Source: Rotaria socialis (taxonomy: Eukaryota > Rotifera > Eurotatoria > Philodinida > Philodinidae). Taken from it: DNA of 64,000 bases. Shown one piece after another: positions 34,201 to 45,444 of the stretch (position 1 is the stretch's first letter; every line of letters starts with the position of its first letter). Location of the stretch: assembly GCA_905331475.1 (NCBI GenBank), contig CAJNYU010002640.1, positions 124,001 through 188,000 on the forward strand, read 5' to 3'. The translations under genes and the position numbers were made by a program. Below the pieces are notes generated by a model. It did no database searches, was not told the DNA's origin, and saw only the letters and a list, made by a program, of their open reading frames with translations.

Positions 34201-36418
34201 TATTTAATTTTCGAATATCGCGACCATCTAGTAATACCTAAAAGTAAAAGCTATTAGAAGAGTATCTAGAAAATTAATATTTGAAAGACGACAAAGCTAC
34301 GTTTTAAATCGAATTGAACAGACAAGTATTTTAAATCTTCAGAGAAACTATCGATAGTATTATGAGTATGGATCGAGTTTCGATGCAAAATTTTTGTAAT
34401 CGACAAGCTCTATTGCTGTTACTCTTCACCTGAAAAGTGTTATTCAATGGAATTTATGATAGCATGTCTTACGTTCTGAGATACAGAAAAAAGATCGATG
34501 GTTACAATGCTTTATCTCTACATTAATTCTGATTTTTCTTACTTGGCCATCATCAGGATCATACATTCGAATTATCAAAGAAAATATTGTACTTTCTACA
34601 AAATGTATGTACAAAAATATTAGAGAAAATAAAATATCACTATTATAAGAAATTTTACTTCCACAACCAGATTGTCCAACTAAGGCGACTGTTTTACCAC
34701 TTGGAATTGTAAGATTAACTGTTTGAAGGATCTATAATAGTATTTATTTATTTTAATATTCATAAAAATAATTGAATATAACGAACTGGTTGTTCTGGGC
34801 GAGCTGGATATGTAAACTGAACGTTTTCGAGTTTTATTTCTCCTGTAAACGACACTGGTTTTTCACCTTCATCTACTAATGATGCATCGATTTTTGATTT
34901 CTAATTCAAATAATCATAGAAGAATTATTATTTTTGATCTATCTTAACATACTCTTGATATTGTCTCAAAAATGAATGAACCAGAAGCTGCAGCATCAGC
35001 AAATTTTTCCAAACTAGGAACTATTTGATTAAGACACCATGTTGTATTTAAACAAGCAATAATTATCTAAAATCGATAAGAATCATGTCGTTCGTCATAT
35101 CGTTTTCATAAAAATCTACTTACAGTAACAAGTATACCAGCGGAATAAGCAAGACATTCAGTTTGAATTAAATATTGTCCATACCAAAGTGCAGCCGTAA
35201 ATACAATACCAATGGCAATATTTGAAAATATTTGGCATAAACCTTGAACTATACCTTTTTTAATTCCAATCAACGGTACTTTTAATAAACTATTTGCGTA
35301 TCTAGCAAACAAAAAATAAACACAATCGAAGACATAAACCTAGTCTTTTCAGTAAACCTTTCATATTCTTTTTTCTGTACATTGAAAGCCGTTACAGTAC
35401 GTATTGCAATCAATACTTCTTGTGCGATACTATTTGCTTTAGCATATGCATGTATTTGTTCTTTTGTATATTTAATAGTAAATTTAATTGTTAAATTGAA
35501 AGCTATAATAACGAGTGGAGCAACAGCCAAAATAACTAAAGTTAATTTCCATCCTTTGACAAGTGCAAAAATAAGACAACCGATCATACGAGCCAATAAT
35601 GATAGAAAATCGGCCATTTTATCACCAATGCCGTCTTTTATTTTCAATAAATCATCTGTCAACATATTACTTAATTTACCTTTGCCACCAAGTGTATCGA
35701 AAAAGGACATCTCTTGATAGAGAATATTACGAAATAAACGAAATCTAAATATTTTCAATTTATTATTCTTGCACTGACAATCAGATAAACAAACCTTATT
35801 CGACGTATTTGTCTTTCAGCTGATATCATATAGGCCGAAAAGGCAATCGTAGAAAATAGAATACTCAAAAAACCCAATAGAACGTACCAACTAGCCACAT
35901 TTTTTATAGCTCGAATAGGACTTGTTGTATTATTAGGAACATCAAATCTTAAAAAATTGAAAAAGACTCCTTTTGTAAGAAAAGAAAAAGCATTTTTTTT
36001 GTTTAAAACTTTACCCTCCATTTTCACACGATAGTTGAGAACGATTTTGAAAATTCATTTGTGCAATATAATTCAATTTGCCATAGTTCACAAGAGCATC
36101 GATCACTTGTTGATAAACGAATAATAATAATGGTAGACATGCACCGCTAGCAAATGAACCTATTGTGCCAATAATCAATAGAAATATATCTAAGCCATCT
36201 GCATATTTATACTAGAACAAAAGACAATGGAAATTATAGGTAAAACTATTGTTTTTTTCACACACTATTTCTACAGTTCGAAGTTTTTTAATTAATGTTG
36301 AATTATCTTCATGTAACTTGGGATTATTATTGTCTGTCGATATTTTCAAATCACTCAGTTGTACAAATTTCGTTAAAACTGGTTCTTGAGGTTTTGCATG
36401 GATTTTAATAGTATTCAT
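31213..36418 (-). CDS. ABCB1-type full ABC transporter (P-glycoprotein / MDR)
   Basis: ATP-driven exporter of hydrophobic compounds in the plasma membrane, TMD-NBD-TMD-NBD. Twenty exons on the minus strand sum to 3894 bases (1297 residues; human ABCB1 1280): 36418-36266, 36211-36015, 35947-35795, 35744-35358, 35301-35124, 35066-34953, 34900-34787, 34731-34659, 34595-34543, 34237-34097, 34043-33860, 33794-33510, 33447-32963, 32915-32703, 32649-32549, 32492-32195, 32130-31991, 31937-31673, 31620-31471 and 31422-31213. NBD1: Walker A GQSGCGKST (451-459), signature LSGGQ (552-556), [26 protein letters not shown]2: Walker A near 1085-1093, LSGGQ near 1192-1196, AHRLTTIKN. Both ATP sites look intact. 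The linker carries an unusual run of nine Glu encoded by a (TTC)n stretch near 33549. Substrate range cannot be read from sequence. Confidence 0.95.
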
Positions 36419-36878
36419 TATTCGTATAAAAGGAATCCACTGAAATCTTAGAACATCCAGAACCTTTATACAACTATATATATATAAAATTTATTCATAT
36501 TGCGTTCTGTTATTTATTTAGTAAGGAAGCATTGAAAATAGCGGCTAATGTATTATATGATGAAAACATGCCGATTGGCAGATTTCGTCATTGAAAGGTT
36601 TTTCTTATTTGATTTTAGTCATTGCGTCAAGAAAAAAACAGCTCTGTTAACTGTGTACAATTGTTGTTTTTTGATTGTTAATAATATTTGACTCACTTCC
36701 TTGCTGCGACGTATGCACATTTTTTAGTTACTTTATGAAACCATAAAATAATTGTATTTCGACCTGTCCATTCGTGACGGAATCACGTTTTTTAAGATTG
36801 TGCCTTTAATGTGTCAACTGATGTAAGTCGAATAAAGCTGATATTGTTAGAAAGAAACAGTAGAAGTTATGCTCTATG

Positions 36879-37187
36879 CCCAGGTCGTGGACGTACGGCG
36901 GGAAACGGCCGGAAAGCACAGGAAAGCGCTGGAAAGTGGAAGCAGTATTCCAGTTGGAAGTTACCGGATTTTCTTCCTGTAGATTCCGATCAACTTCCAG
37001 ATGTAAAACACAGAAAACTGACCGGAAAACACAGGAAACTGACCGGAATCCACAGGAAAAAAATCCGGTAACTTCCAACTGGAATACTGCTTCCAGTTTC
37101 CAGTGCTTTCCGGCCAGATACGGTGATTTTTCCGCATCTTTCCGGCCGGTTCCTACAGTATCCGTCCTCCGGAATCATTGACCTGGG
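36879..37187. mobile_element. CCCAGGTC fold-back element, CCGGAAA-rich type (inverted copy)
   Basis: Ends are CCCAGGTC (36879-36886) and GACCTGGG (37180-37187). The interior is nearly palindromic: GGAAGCAGTATTCCAGTTGG and CCAACTGGAATACTGCTTCC mirror each other, with CCGGAAA repeats between. Its right end reversed is almost the same as the left end of the 20406 element over about 85 bases. Open frames inside are repeat by-products. Confidence 0.8.
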
Positions 37188-37752
37188 TGCATAAGAAAAG
37201 TTTCATTAAATTTCATACTATTCGGAATATTTTTGTAATTGAAATATAGCATCGTTACAGAATCACCACAAATGGACCTTGAGCTTGAGTGTTAAGTAAA
37301 GAAACAAAATTTTTAACTCAGCTATAGGTGGTATCAACAATCTTTCTATGTGAAAGTTATAGCTTAGATGACGAGCTATATATAGAAAAAAAGTAATTCA
37401 AAATATATCATAGCTAATTCTTATAAACAGAAAAAAACGTTGTGACGGAATCACGCTTTGAAAATTTTGATGATTTGATTAAAATTTATTTATTCAAAAG
37501 TTAGAGATAATCCATCAAGATAAGCACGTAACGTAAATATCATGTGCAATACGATAATCAATAAAACTACTTCAAACAATACTAATAATGTAAAAATGAC
37601 TACATTTTTGCTGACAACATAATCTATAAAAAATGTCAAAATCTAAATACACACTTTTCGTTTCTTGTTGCATATAAAGCATATTCAACTACATTCAGAT
37701 GTAGTTGATTAATATGATGTTGTTGTCGAACATCAGGTATCCCAGAAACTAT

Positions 37753-38367
37753 TTAAAAAGTATTTTCGAGTGTTACACGTGTTGTATCAAATTGTGCTTG
37801 TTGTACAAGATTAACAATAATTGTTCTTGTTTTACGACGACAAATGTCAACAAATTCTTTAGCAGATGAGCAAATTACACCAGTCATGATTTCCATCCAA
37901 ACAAGTCGTTCTAAGGTACCACCTATGGAATCAACAATTCCTTTTCCATGTGATGATGTAAAATAGTTCCTACTAAAATTAATGTCGAACTTGTCCATCA
38001 TGGTTGTTAAATGCTGAATAACATAACGATTCTTAAATTGACGGGCAGCACCATCTGAGAAGAAAATAATTTCATTAACGTCTGACATAATGTTGATAAT
38101 TTCTTCAACAAGATTTTCCAAACAGGTAATAGCACAATATTTATCATGTTTAGCCGAGTCAGCTACAAAACCGAACGAATAACCTTCTCCACCACTGTTG
38201 CTCATCCAAGCATAAGCTGTAAATACGGAAACTTGTTGATTTGACCAATGTGCCGATTGTATTTGGTCTTGATTTACTAACGTAAAATTTTCGGAATAAT
38301 CAACCTGGCAGATTACTGTTCCAACTTTCAGACCAATCGTTGATGTTTCTAAATCACAACTGCGCAC
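37753..38367 (-). CDS. Transposon-associated DDE-like protein of unknown family
   Basis: Uninterrupted 204-residue frame. It resembles an uncharacterised ORF family scattered in invertebrate genomes, recognised here from its motif order: QVDYSENF, SAHWSNQQVSVFTA, SFGFVADSAKHDK, IIFFSDGAARQFKNRY, FTSSHGKGIVDSIGGTLERLVW. The acidic residues in VDYSEN, FSDGA and IVDSIGG are spaced like an RNase H-fold DDE transposase, but this assignment is inference. It probably continues or starts in sequence not recognised here (the hAT insertion begins 55 bases upstream of its first ATG). The presence of GTGRCGGAATCAC repeats on both sides supports a mobile origin. Could be a truncated relic. Confidence 0.55.
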   Translation of the reverse strand: MRSCDLETSTIGLKVGTVICQVDYSENFTLVNQDQIQSAHWSNQQVSVFTAYAWMSNSGGEGYSFGFVADSAKHDKYCAITCLENLVEEIINIMSDVNEIIFFSDGAARQFKNRYVIQHLTTMMDKFDINFSRNYFTSSHGKGIVDSIGGTLERLVWMEIMTGVICSSAKEFVDICRRKTRTIIVNLVQQAQFDTTRVTLENTF

Positions 38368-38422
38368 TCATGCATTCATATAGAGTGAAAATTATGAGGA
38401 AAAAAAACGTTCTCTTATGTTG

Positions 38423-39319
38423 TAGTGGCGTAACCAGGGGNACTCATTCGTAATCTTTTGATTGAAAAAGTTAATTTAATCTGATTTAAGCTAAAATTTG
38501 AGTAAGTAATTTTACTAAAACAATCAAGCATTTTGTATATTTATATATAGGAAGTTGTTTTTATATACCATCTTATTGTTTCTGAAAAAAGAGCAATATA
38601 TATATATAAATACACAAAATAAAATGATTTTTTTATGAAATAAATTACAATCAATTGACTCCGTATGCCAAATTACACTTATTTCTTAAAATCATATGAT
38701 TACAAATAGCGGCATCAATATGAATTCTTTGTTGATTTTTCTGCATTCCATCATTCTATGCAGAAAAAGCTGATGAGAATTTTCGTCTAAAATGTTTTAG
38801 ACCAATTATTAATATTGAGTTTCAAAATTAAAAAAGATAAATATAGAAATATATGAATAAAAGTAATAGTTTCGATTTATATTCGCACCGACATGCACAA
38901 ATAAAGGTCGTAGCCATCTTTCAATGTGAAATGATATTTAAAACAAATGTTTTGTTCGCTCTGCTCTTATTACAGTTACGATAGACAATTTGAAAAAAAG
39001 CAATCATTGGTATTTTTTGACCGTCGGTAGGGATGCACCAAAACCATTTTTCTGTGCATAAAGATGATGTGTTTTCTTTATGCACAGAAAAATGGTTTTG
39101 GCGCATCCCTAACCGTCGGCATAACACGACACTGGAAGGAGCCGACGGCATACTATCACTATACCGCCGATTTCATTGACTATCGTGGTATACTGGTGAC
39201 AGTTCAAGAAAATGTGTCAGATCAAATGAATCTTCACGAATAAATTGATCAGTACCTGAAAGTGGACAGACAGTCTGGGGCTGAGCCCCACCACCCATAA
39301 ATTTCTGGTTACGCCGCTA
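38423..39319. mobile_element. Non-autonomous hAT element with perfect 8-base target duplication
   Basis: Starts TAGTGGCGTAACCAG and ends with the inverted CTGGTTACGCCGCTA. The 8-base TTATGTTG is duplicated exactly at 38415-38422 and 39320-39327. Its ends match those of the transposase-bearing relic at 59879-61167, in opposite orientation (the AACCAGAAATT end is right here, left there). The body has no transposase, an ambiguous base at 38441 and a nested hairpin MITE at 39028-39111. Confidence 0.88.
39028..39111. mobile_element. 84-base hairpin MITE nested in the hAT element
   Basis: Two 37-base arms (39028-39064 and 39075-39111) are complementary except one position, with a 10-base loop. The arm begins TAGGGATGCACCAAAACC. 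ACCGTCGG is duplicated exactly on both sides (39020-39027 and 39112-39119). This is a near-pure hairpin hAT MITE that must be younger than its host element. Confidence 0.9.
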
Positions 39320-39518
39320 TTATGTTGGTCAAAAATATATACCAACCGATGGTGATTCCGCCACACTCGCTTTATTACACTCAAATGTTTATAGGTCAAT
39401 GTGGTTGGTGCATTGGATAGAGCATAAAAAATTAGCGTTAGACTGCTAATCAAACAAATCTGAAATATGATACTCAGAGCTAGAAATGAATTAAAAGCTA
39501 TTTTCGTGACGGAATCAC

Positions 39519-41458
39519 CTCACCAATGGTACTGATTTACATATACCCAAAAGTTTTCCAAGAAAACAGTGAATGCTATTTCTTTTGATATGGACATACA
39601 GCTCATTCAAAACATTTTTTTGTGATATAGTTGACTTAAGAAAAATCGTATTTCGTTATGCGAAAAAACAGACTACAAAAACAACAACATATATATGGTC
39701 TTCATTGAGTGCGTGAGGTATCTCTTTTGCAACGCTTGTTTTTCGGACATATGCATATCTGGATAGATAAAAAATACTATTTCCTACGCTTTTGACAATG
39801 CTCTACAAGATGGTTATATTTGATTTGTTTAGTTGTGTAATTCGAATTCGCCCAGAAAGGTGGACTGTTACGTGGACAGGTCGATTTGTCATTTATTTAT
39901 TCATGTTCTATTCTAAAAATGTCTTAGGTCTATTAGATTTAAAGAGATTAAAAGAGTTTCTGTCGGACGAATGACATAAAACACCAGTTTTGAACTAATT
40001 CCATTAAAAATTGATTCTTAGAAAACAATCTGTGAATTTTATGCTTTTAGTAAAAATCTAAAATTTAAATTAGATCACATTTCGCTTGCATAATTTTAGT
40101 CGTGTGTCATTCGAGTGCATTTTTACAACGCATTGAAAAGAAATCTTCCGGCTTTTTATATCTTTGAAAAACTACTTCCGTAGACATAGCAGGTAAACAA
40201 ACTTGTACACATTTGTATTTGCCACAGAGGAAGAGGGACAGAAATTTTTCTAAAATAGAAAAATGTTTAGTACTATCACGTTTTGTACTAAATAAAAGCT
40301 CTCATTATTGTTTCACTTTGCTCTAAAATTTGAGAAGTACAATTGGTTTTTCAAGAGCTGATTCATATAGCTAAAAAAAGACATACTCTTTAGTAGACAT
40401 ATGGGAATTTATTTTATCAAATTTTTGTCTGATTTTAAAACGATCTGTCGATATCTATTGCAATACACAAAACGAACACTCGCCATAAACAATGATATTC
40501 ATTAAAGTTACGTTGTGTTTGATGACTATGCAATTGTGGACAAGTTTTATACAGACTACTCATTTTTCAAAGAACAATTATCATTGGAAAATAATTTTTA
40601 TTTTTCTCTTATGATAAAATATGATCTTTTCATGGAAAAAAAACCAGAAGACATTTAGTTTTATAATATGTCAAGGGCTATAGATGTTTGCTAATGTAAT
40701 CGGGATGCAACATCTTTGAATAACTCAACTTCTCAGCAAGTCAAATACTTTTTTTCCAGAAATTACCATTGTTCTTCATCAGTTTTGCTGAAAATAATGG
40801 AAAATACATTTTGTTTGAAAAACTATGCCTATTTTACTATGCACTCTCTATAACAGAAACAAACGAATTGATTTAGAAGTTGGCACGGTGGTTTAATCGA
40901 TTTTGACAGCTTTCCAACAACAATGGAATCGCATGTTATTTTTATTTCCTTATTGAATTATGAGAGACTTGGATTCATCTCGAATTATACGTGATCATCA
41001 TGATCAATACGTTGTTAAATGTCAATAACAATGAGCATAATAAAAGTTCTCAAAATATTTTTTAGATGAATTTCATGACTTTCCATTCTTTACAAGGTGC
41101 AGCTGTGTGTGCCTGTATAGATACGAATATCCAGTAGTATTATTATCACGAATTAATTTTAATAATAGAGTAAATAAATAAATCCACTTTCCTACAAATC
41201 TCGGTGGCCCTTCTCAAAATGTATGAATAGTTTCAAAAGAAAATTCTTCTTCTGTCAATATAATTTTGTGATTAGTTTATTTTCTATTATATAAAAGCGT
41301 TAACAATGCAATAGCTATCAAATATCATGAAATTTTATGCTTGTTGAAAAACTACGTGCTCAGCTGGTAACACTTAAAAGAAACACTATAGACAACAAAA
41401 AATATATATAGAACAAATTAGTTATATCGTAATTTTTCATCGAGAAAACAATAGCATT
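39519..41458. other. Intergenic, no gene seen
   Basis: AT-rich with short frames only. No transposon ends or RNA genes recognised. Confidence 0.5.
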
Positions 41459-41908
41459 TTAGGTACTGTCAGCATAATTATTATATTTTCTGTCTCTATT
41501 TTTTGTTCTTTCTCTTTGTTTCCTTCTTTCATATCCTGTTCTTTCTAAATCTCGATGATTAACGTTCACATTATAAGTATTCCCTAGCAAATCACCAAGT
41601 CTCTCAACGAGAGCTACTGACCGATGTCGTCCTTGTTCACATCCAACAGCTATTGTTATAGAGTTTTTGTTATGTTCATTAATAAAGTTCTTCAATTGTT
41701 CAATAATCGTTTCAAGAAAACCTTCGTATTCTGCTAAATGTAATAATTCATTTTGTATCCGTTGATGTCGTCCATCATATTGCTGGTAGTTCTCCACGTT
41801 AGTAACTGGTAGATGACGTATTGAAAATAATAAATCAACATCTATTGGAACACCAAACGAATGGCCAAAAGAGAATAATTTTATATTGATATCTTCAACT
41901 TGTGCCAT
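41459..41908 (-). CDS. Stand-alone RapZ C-terminal domain protein
   Basis: The frame is open to 42139, but the likely start is the ATG at 41908, giving 149 residues; the upstream part is low-complexity and hydrophobic. Residues from about IKLFSFGHSFG to VNHRDLER match the C-terminal domain of bacterial RapZ/YvcJ: SIRHLPV for the family DxRxLPNP, a Y..DGR segment, TIAVGCEQGRHRSVALVE for the IAIGCTGGxHRSV signature, and the closing HRDLER. The N-terminal P-loop ATPase half of RapZ is absent. In bacteria this domain binds small RNA and partner proteins. A basic tail (RRKQRERTKNRDRK) follows the domain and could bind nucleic acid or direct to the nucleus. Bacterial or fungal origin by transfer is possible. 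No introns. Confidence 0.75.
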   Translation of the reverse strand: MAQVEDINIKLFSFGHSFGVPIDVDLLFSIRHLPVTNVENYQQYDGRHQRIQNELLHLAEYEGFLETIIEQLKNFINEHNKNSITIAVGCEQGRHRSVALVERLGDLLGNTYNVNVNHRDLERTGYERRKQRERTKNRDRKYNNYADST

Positions 41909-42594
41909 TGCAATCAAAAATTGAAAGAAACTAACCAATACTTCAATACAAGTTATTTTTGAAAAATTTATTAAAAAGATGAAATAAGTAAATGTTAGAA
42001 AACATTGCTTTTTTCTTATGCAAAACGACACAAGAAAAACAAAAATTGTGTAATAATGATGAGTCACTGTCATCGATCGCATAGTTATCGTTGAAGATTT
42101 CGTTGATATATTATTCATGTATTTATTTTTAAAATGCATCCATTAAATAGTTTGATAGCGAGTCTTGAAATCCATGATTTATTTTTGTAAAAATAGTTTC
42201 ATGAGTAGATTAACAAAGAAAACATTACACTTCACTAAATATTCATGTTTTTAGGAGCGTTGCTCGTTATTCAAAGATGATTTTTAGTTCAATGTTGATT
42301 AGCTATTTTTAACTATGAACTTGAAAATCTTTTCTATATTAATGAAGAGAAGTCGTAGAGTAAATTGAATAATGAAAGCTTGTCTAAAATAGCTATTTAA
42401 TCATCGTTTTGCATGTTTGAACAACTCTTTTTTTTGTAGTAGACGAGAACACTCCAAATAAATAATCAAACGGTCTGTCGACGATCTTATGATGCATCAT
42501 GTGTGATTCTATGGAGACTTATTCTAGGGATAGAAGTCTCAAACAGATATTAATTAGTTGAAGTGTTTTTCTTCGCATAACTTCATTTTACATT

Positions 42595-43354
42595 ATATCC
42601 GCCTGGCAAAACAAAATAATGTCACACGATATTCTTGATATATCATCTTCATACATTAACATTTTGAGAAATGTAATTATATATTCGGATAGCCCATGAA
42701 ATTCTCTATAACTCAATATATGTACATTTTGAATTGCACTCATTCGCTAAAGATAAATTCAAGTGCAGTAAAGGCATCGTCAGATCCCCCGAAAATTCAT
42801 TTTCTGTTCTTTTAAATGTAGAACAAGTTATTACAAAAGCAAGTATATATTCTGAAAGTGCGTGAAATTCTTTATCATTCTGCACCTCTGCCAGTCTGTA
42901 CTAGCAATCGGTCGATGACAAATTTTCCGAGCATTGTTATTGTATCCTAGTTCACATGAATTCATGCAGCAACCTATGAACGATTATCTGCTAAAAACGT
43001 AAGAGGTATGAATAACGAATCACTCATCAAACCTGATCTAACTGCTGCTGGGAGTGTTTGGTCTTAGATAAACAACTTTCCGCAGGGATATCGCTTGAAC
43101 TCTCAACAACGTCAGACCTAGGAACGTGATGCGTGAGTACATTAAATGAATTTTCAGGGGATCTGACGATAAGGGGGCCTTTACTGCACTTGAATTTATC
43201 TTTAGCGAAGGAATGCAATTCAAAATGTACATATATTGAGTTACAGAGAATTTCATGGGCTATCCGAATATATAATTACATTTCTCAAAATGTTAATGTA
43301 TGAAGATGATATATCAAGAATATCGTGTGACATTATTTTTTTCCAAGCGGATAT
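42595..43354. repeat. Large inverted repeat, arms of about 200 bases
   Basis: Bases 42595-42797 and 43145-43354 are inverted copies with good identity. Shared words include TATATCCGC at the outer ends, AATGTCACACGATATTC, TATATCATCTTCATACATTA, GGATAGCCCATGAAATTCTC and TCGTCAGATCCCC at the inner side. A further related stretch is visible in the roughly 350-base spacer (TTCTGAAAGTGCGTGAAATTC near 42850). No target duplication is clear and no ORF of note is present. It is probably a fold-back or non-autonomous DNA element. Confidence 0.75.
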
Positions 43355-44115
43355 ATTATCATAACAGAATTATCAGGATTTGAAAAAAATGATTTCCAAA
43401 AAAAGGGGTAAGATAGGAGAGGATTTAATTTAACTAATTTTAAAAAATTATTTTTATTTAAGATAAATCGAAATGTCTGCTTGTTGTAGTATCTTGAATG
43501 TAATACAGAATAGAAGTTCGATTATTGATTGAAATCATTTATAACATTTTGCCTTAGCTTTGAATTGTCTTACCTGTATTTCTATCATAGAAGTAAAGTC
43601 ATAGAAACCATACTATATAATCTTTCCTTTTTTCATTTTATTTGTTCTATAGTGTGTATGTACGTATTCCCAAATGCATGAAAATGTTCAAATAGAAAAC
43701 CAAGTGATACATTTGTCACATAACCACAAATGATGATGATGGCAAAAAACGAGTTAGTTACTGATTAATGACTGTTTTTATGAGTTCTGATAGACTCGAT
43801 GTTTTCTTTTTCTTCTACTTGTGCATATATATATATATATATTATATCATGTCTTAACTGAGAAACATGGTTTTGAGTAATTACAAATAGTAAACAAGGA
43901 TACGAGGAAAAAAGAAAGAAAATATATATATTCATAGATAACAGATCTCATGGTTTTTTCACATTCATGTACTTATTTTCCAATAGGTGACATCCGAAAA
44001 TAAAGTCTTGTCTTGTGATAGATTAACTAGCGTCTAGAACAAAATACATCTATCTGGTGAATAGAAGCAACAAAAAGACATGTTTTCTTGACACAACAAG
44101 GACCATATTTTTGCA
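43355..44115. other. Intergenic, no gene seen
   Basis: AT-rich with a (TA)n run near 43827-43846. It should contain the TIGAR promoter. No further feature recognised. Confidence 0.5.
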
Positions 44116-45444
44116 ATGAGGTCAGTAATAATTCTATACTATTCTGTCAGTTACTTTATATACACGTATAGGTTAATCTTGTCAAATAAACCAAACGTTA
44201 ATTATATTCATTTCAATTTAACACTCGCCCGACAGTAAATGTCTATAAATCATCCATATTTCTTTCTTGTTATATAGAATGACTGTTTTCTTTTTAGTGC
44301 TGAAACATATGCGAATGCAGAAGGTATTATTCAAGGTATACTTGATACAGAATTATCTAATATTGGCTGTCACCAATCTAGAGCGCTTGGCTTACATTTA
44401 CAATATCACCGTTTTACACATATTTATTCGAGCGATCTTAAACGTGCTGCAGAAGTATGTTCTTATCTATCTTGCTTTAAACAAAACAAAAACACTACTG
44501 AGTAAGTTATATATATATATATAATTATTTTAGACAGCTCATCTGATTCATCTACTAAATCGTGTATCATCATGCGAAATCAAATTCGATAGTTTACTAC
44601 GTGAACGAGTAAATGTTGATTTTATTTTATTTTTTTGCACTTAAATTGCTGATTTTATTATATGGTGCACTTTTGAGTTAACTAGATATTTGGTATTGCT
44701 CAAGGACGTACACGTCAATGGTTACGCGAGTTAGCGAAAGAAAATGGCGTTCCCTATATTAATTTCACACCGTCGGGTGCTGAAACAACTGCGCAAGTTC
44801 GGAAACGTGCAATAAATTTTTTTGAAAACTTGTGTAAAGAAATTTGTCTTAAATATGGTACATCTACTTTACTGACAAAACAGGATACTTCCCAACACCT
44901 GGCACGTTATGTCTCAGCAGAAAATCTATTTCTTAATCAAGAACTTTTAAAAATTTCACATAGAATATGTTCGATATCAACAGAAAATATTCATTATCAA
45001 TTAATCAGTCCTATTATTTTAACAAGATCATGTGGATCATCGATAGATTCAACGTTGGATCTTTCATCGCCATCATCATCTATTTTATCATATAATAGTA
45101 GTATTGAAAAACGACGCATTTTCAGCAAAAACCTGACGGATTTTCCAGATAAAAATGATTGTTTAGATCTTGACATACTTGTTGTTAGTCATGGAGCGGT
45201 TATACGTGAATTAATTAAATATTTTGCATGCGATCTAAAAACAGACATCGGACAACATTTAGAGACTATACAGGAACTAGCTCCAAATACATCCATAACG
45301 CGTTTTCAAGTATCATATTCAACAAATGAACAGCAAATACCAACAGCAACACTTCAGCTTATTGATTATCATAATAAAACTCATTTAATTAATGCAACCA
45401 ATGACGAATATAATTTGGACACAACTAATATATGTAGCTTTTAG
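44116..45444 (+). CDS. TIGAR-like fructose-2,6-bisphosphatase (histidine phosphatase family)
   Basis: Lowers fructose-2,6-bisphosphate and so glycolytic flux; cytosolic and mitochondrial in vertebrates. Four exons, 44116-44234, 44298-44454, 44534-44608 and 44686-45444, sum to 1110 bases (369 residues). The catalytic histidine motif spans the first intron: the exon ends ...LTLAR plus CA and the next supplies T, giving RHAET where TIGAR has RHGET. Other catalytic parts are LRERIFGIAQGR (acid residue) and VVSHGAVIRE (second His). THIYSSDLKRAAET and the FTPSGAETTAQVRKRAINFFENL block are typical of TIGAR. It is about 100 residues longer than human TIGAR because of a hydrophobic N-terminal extension and a Ser-rich insertion before VVSHGA. 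The start is provisional: the ATG at 44116 is the first in frame. Confidence 0.82.

Larger units (their letters stand above)
36774..39518. mobile_element. Possible composite transposon marked by GTGRCGGAATCAC repeats
   Basis: The 13-base motif GTGACGGAATCAC occurs at 36774-36786, 37442-37454 and 39506-39518. A close variant occurs inverted at 39352-39364, and a degraded copy (GTTACAGAATCAC) at 37254-37266. They surround a DDE-like ORF on the minus strand (37753-38367). A CCCAGGTC element (36879-37187) and a hAT element (38423-39319) appear to have inserted between the motif copies. Such clusters are typical of subterminal transposase-binding repeats. The outer ends and target duplication were not found, so the limits given are simply the outermost motif copies. 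Confidence 0.4.

Noticed and set aside
36806..37181. Four overlapping frames on both strands
   Set aside because: By-products of the palindromic element at 36879-37187.
41909..42139. Upstream extension of the RapZ-C gene to the ATG at 42139
   Set aside because: The 77 extra residues are Phe/Ile/Thr-rich low-complexity and do not match the family; the ATG at 41908 begins just before the conserved domain.
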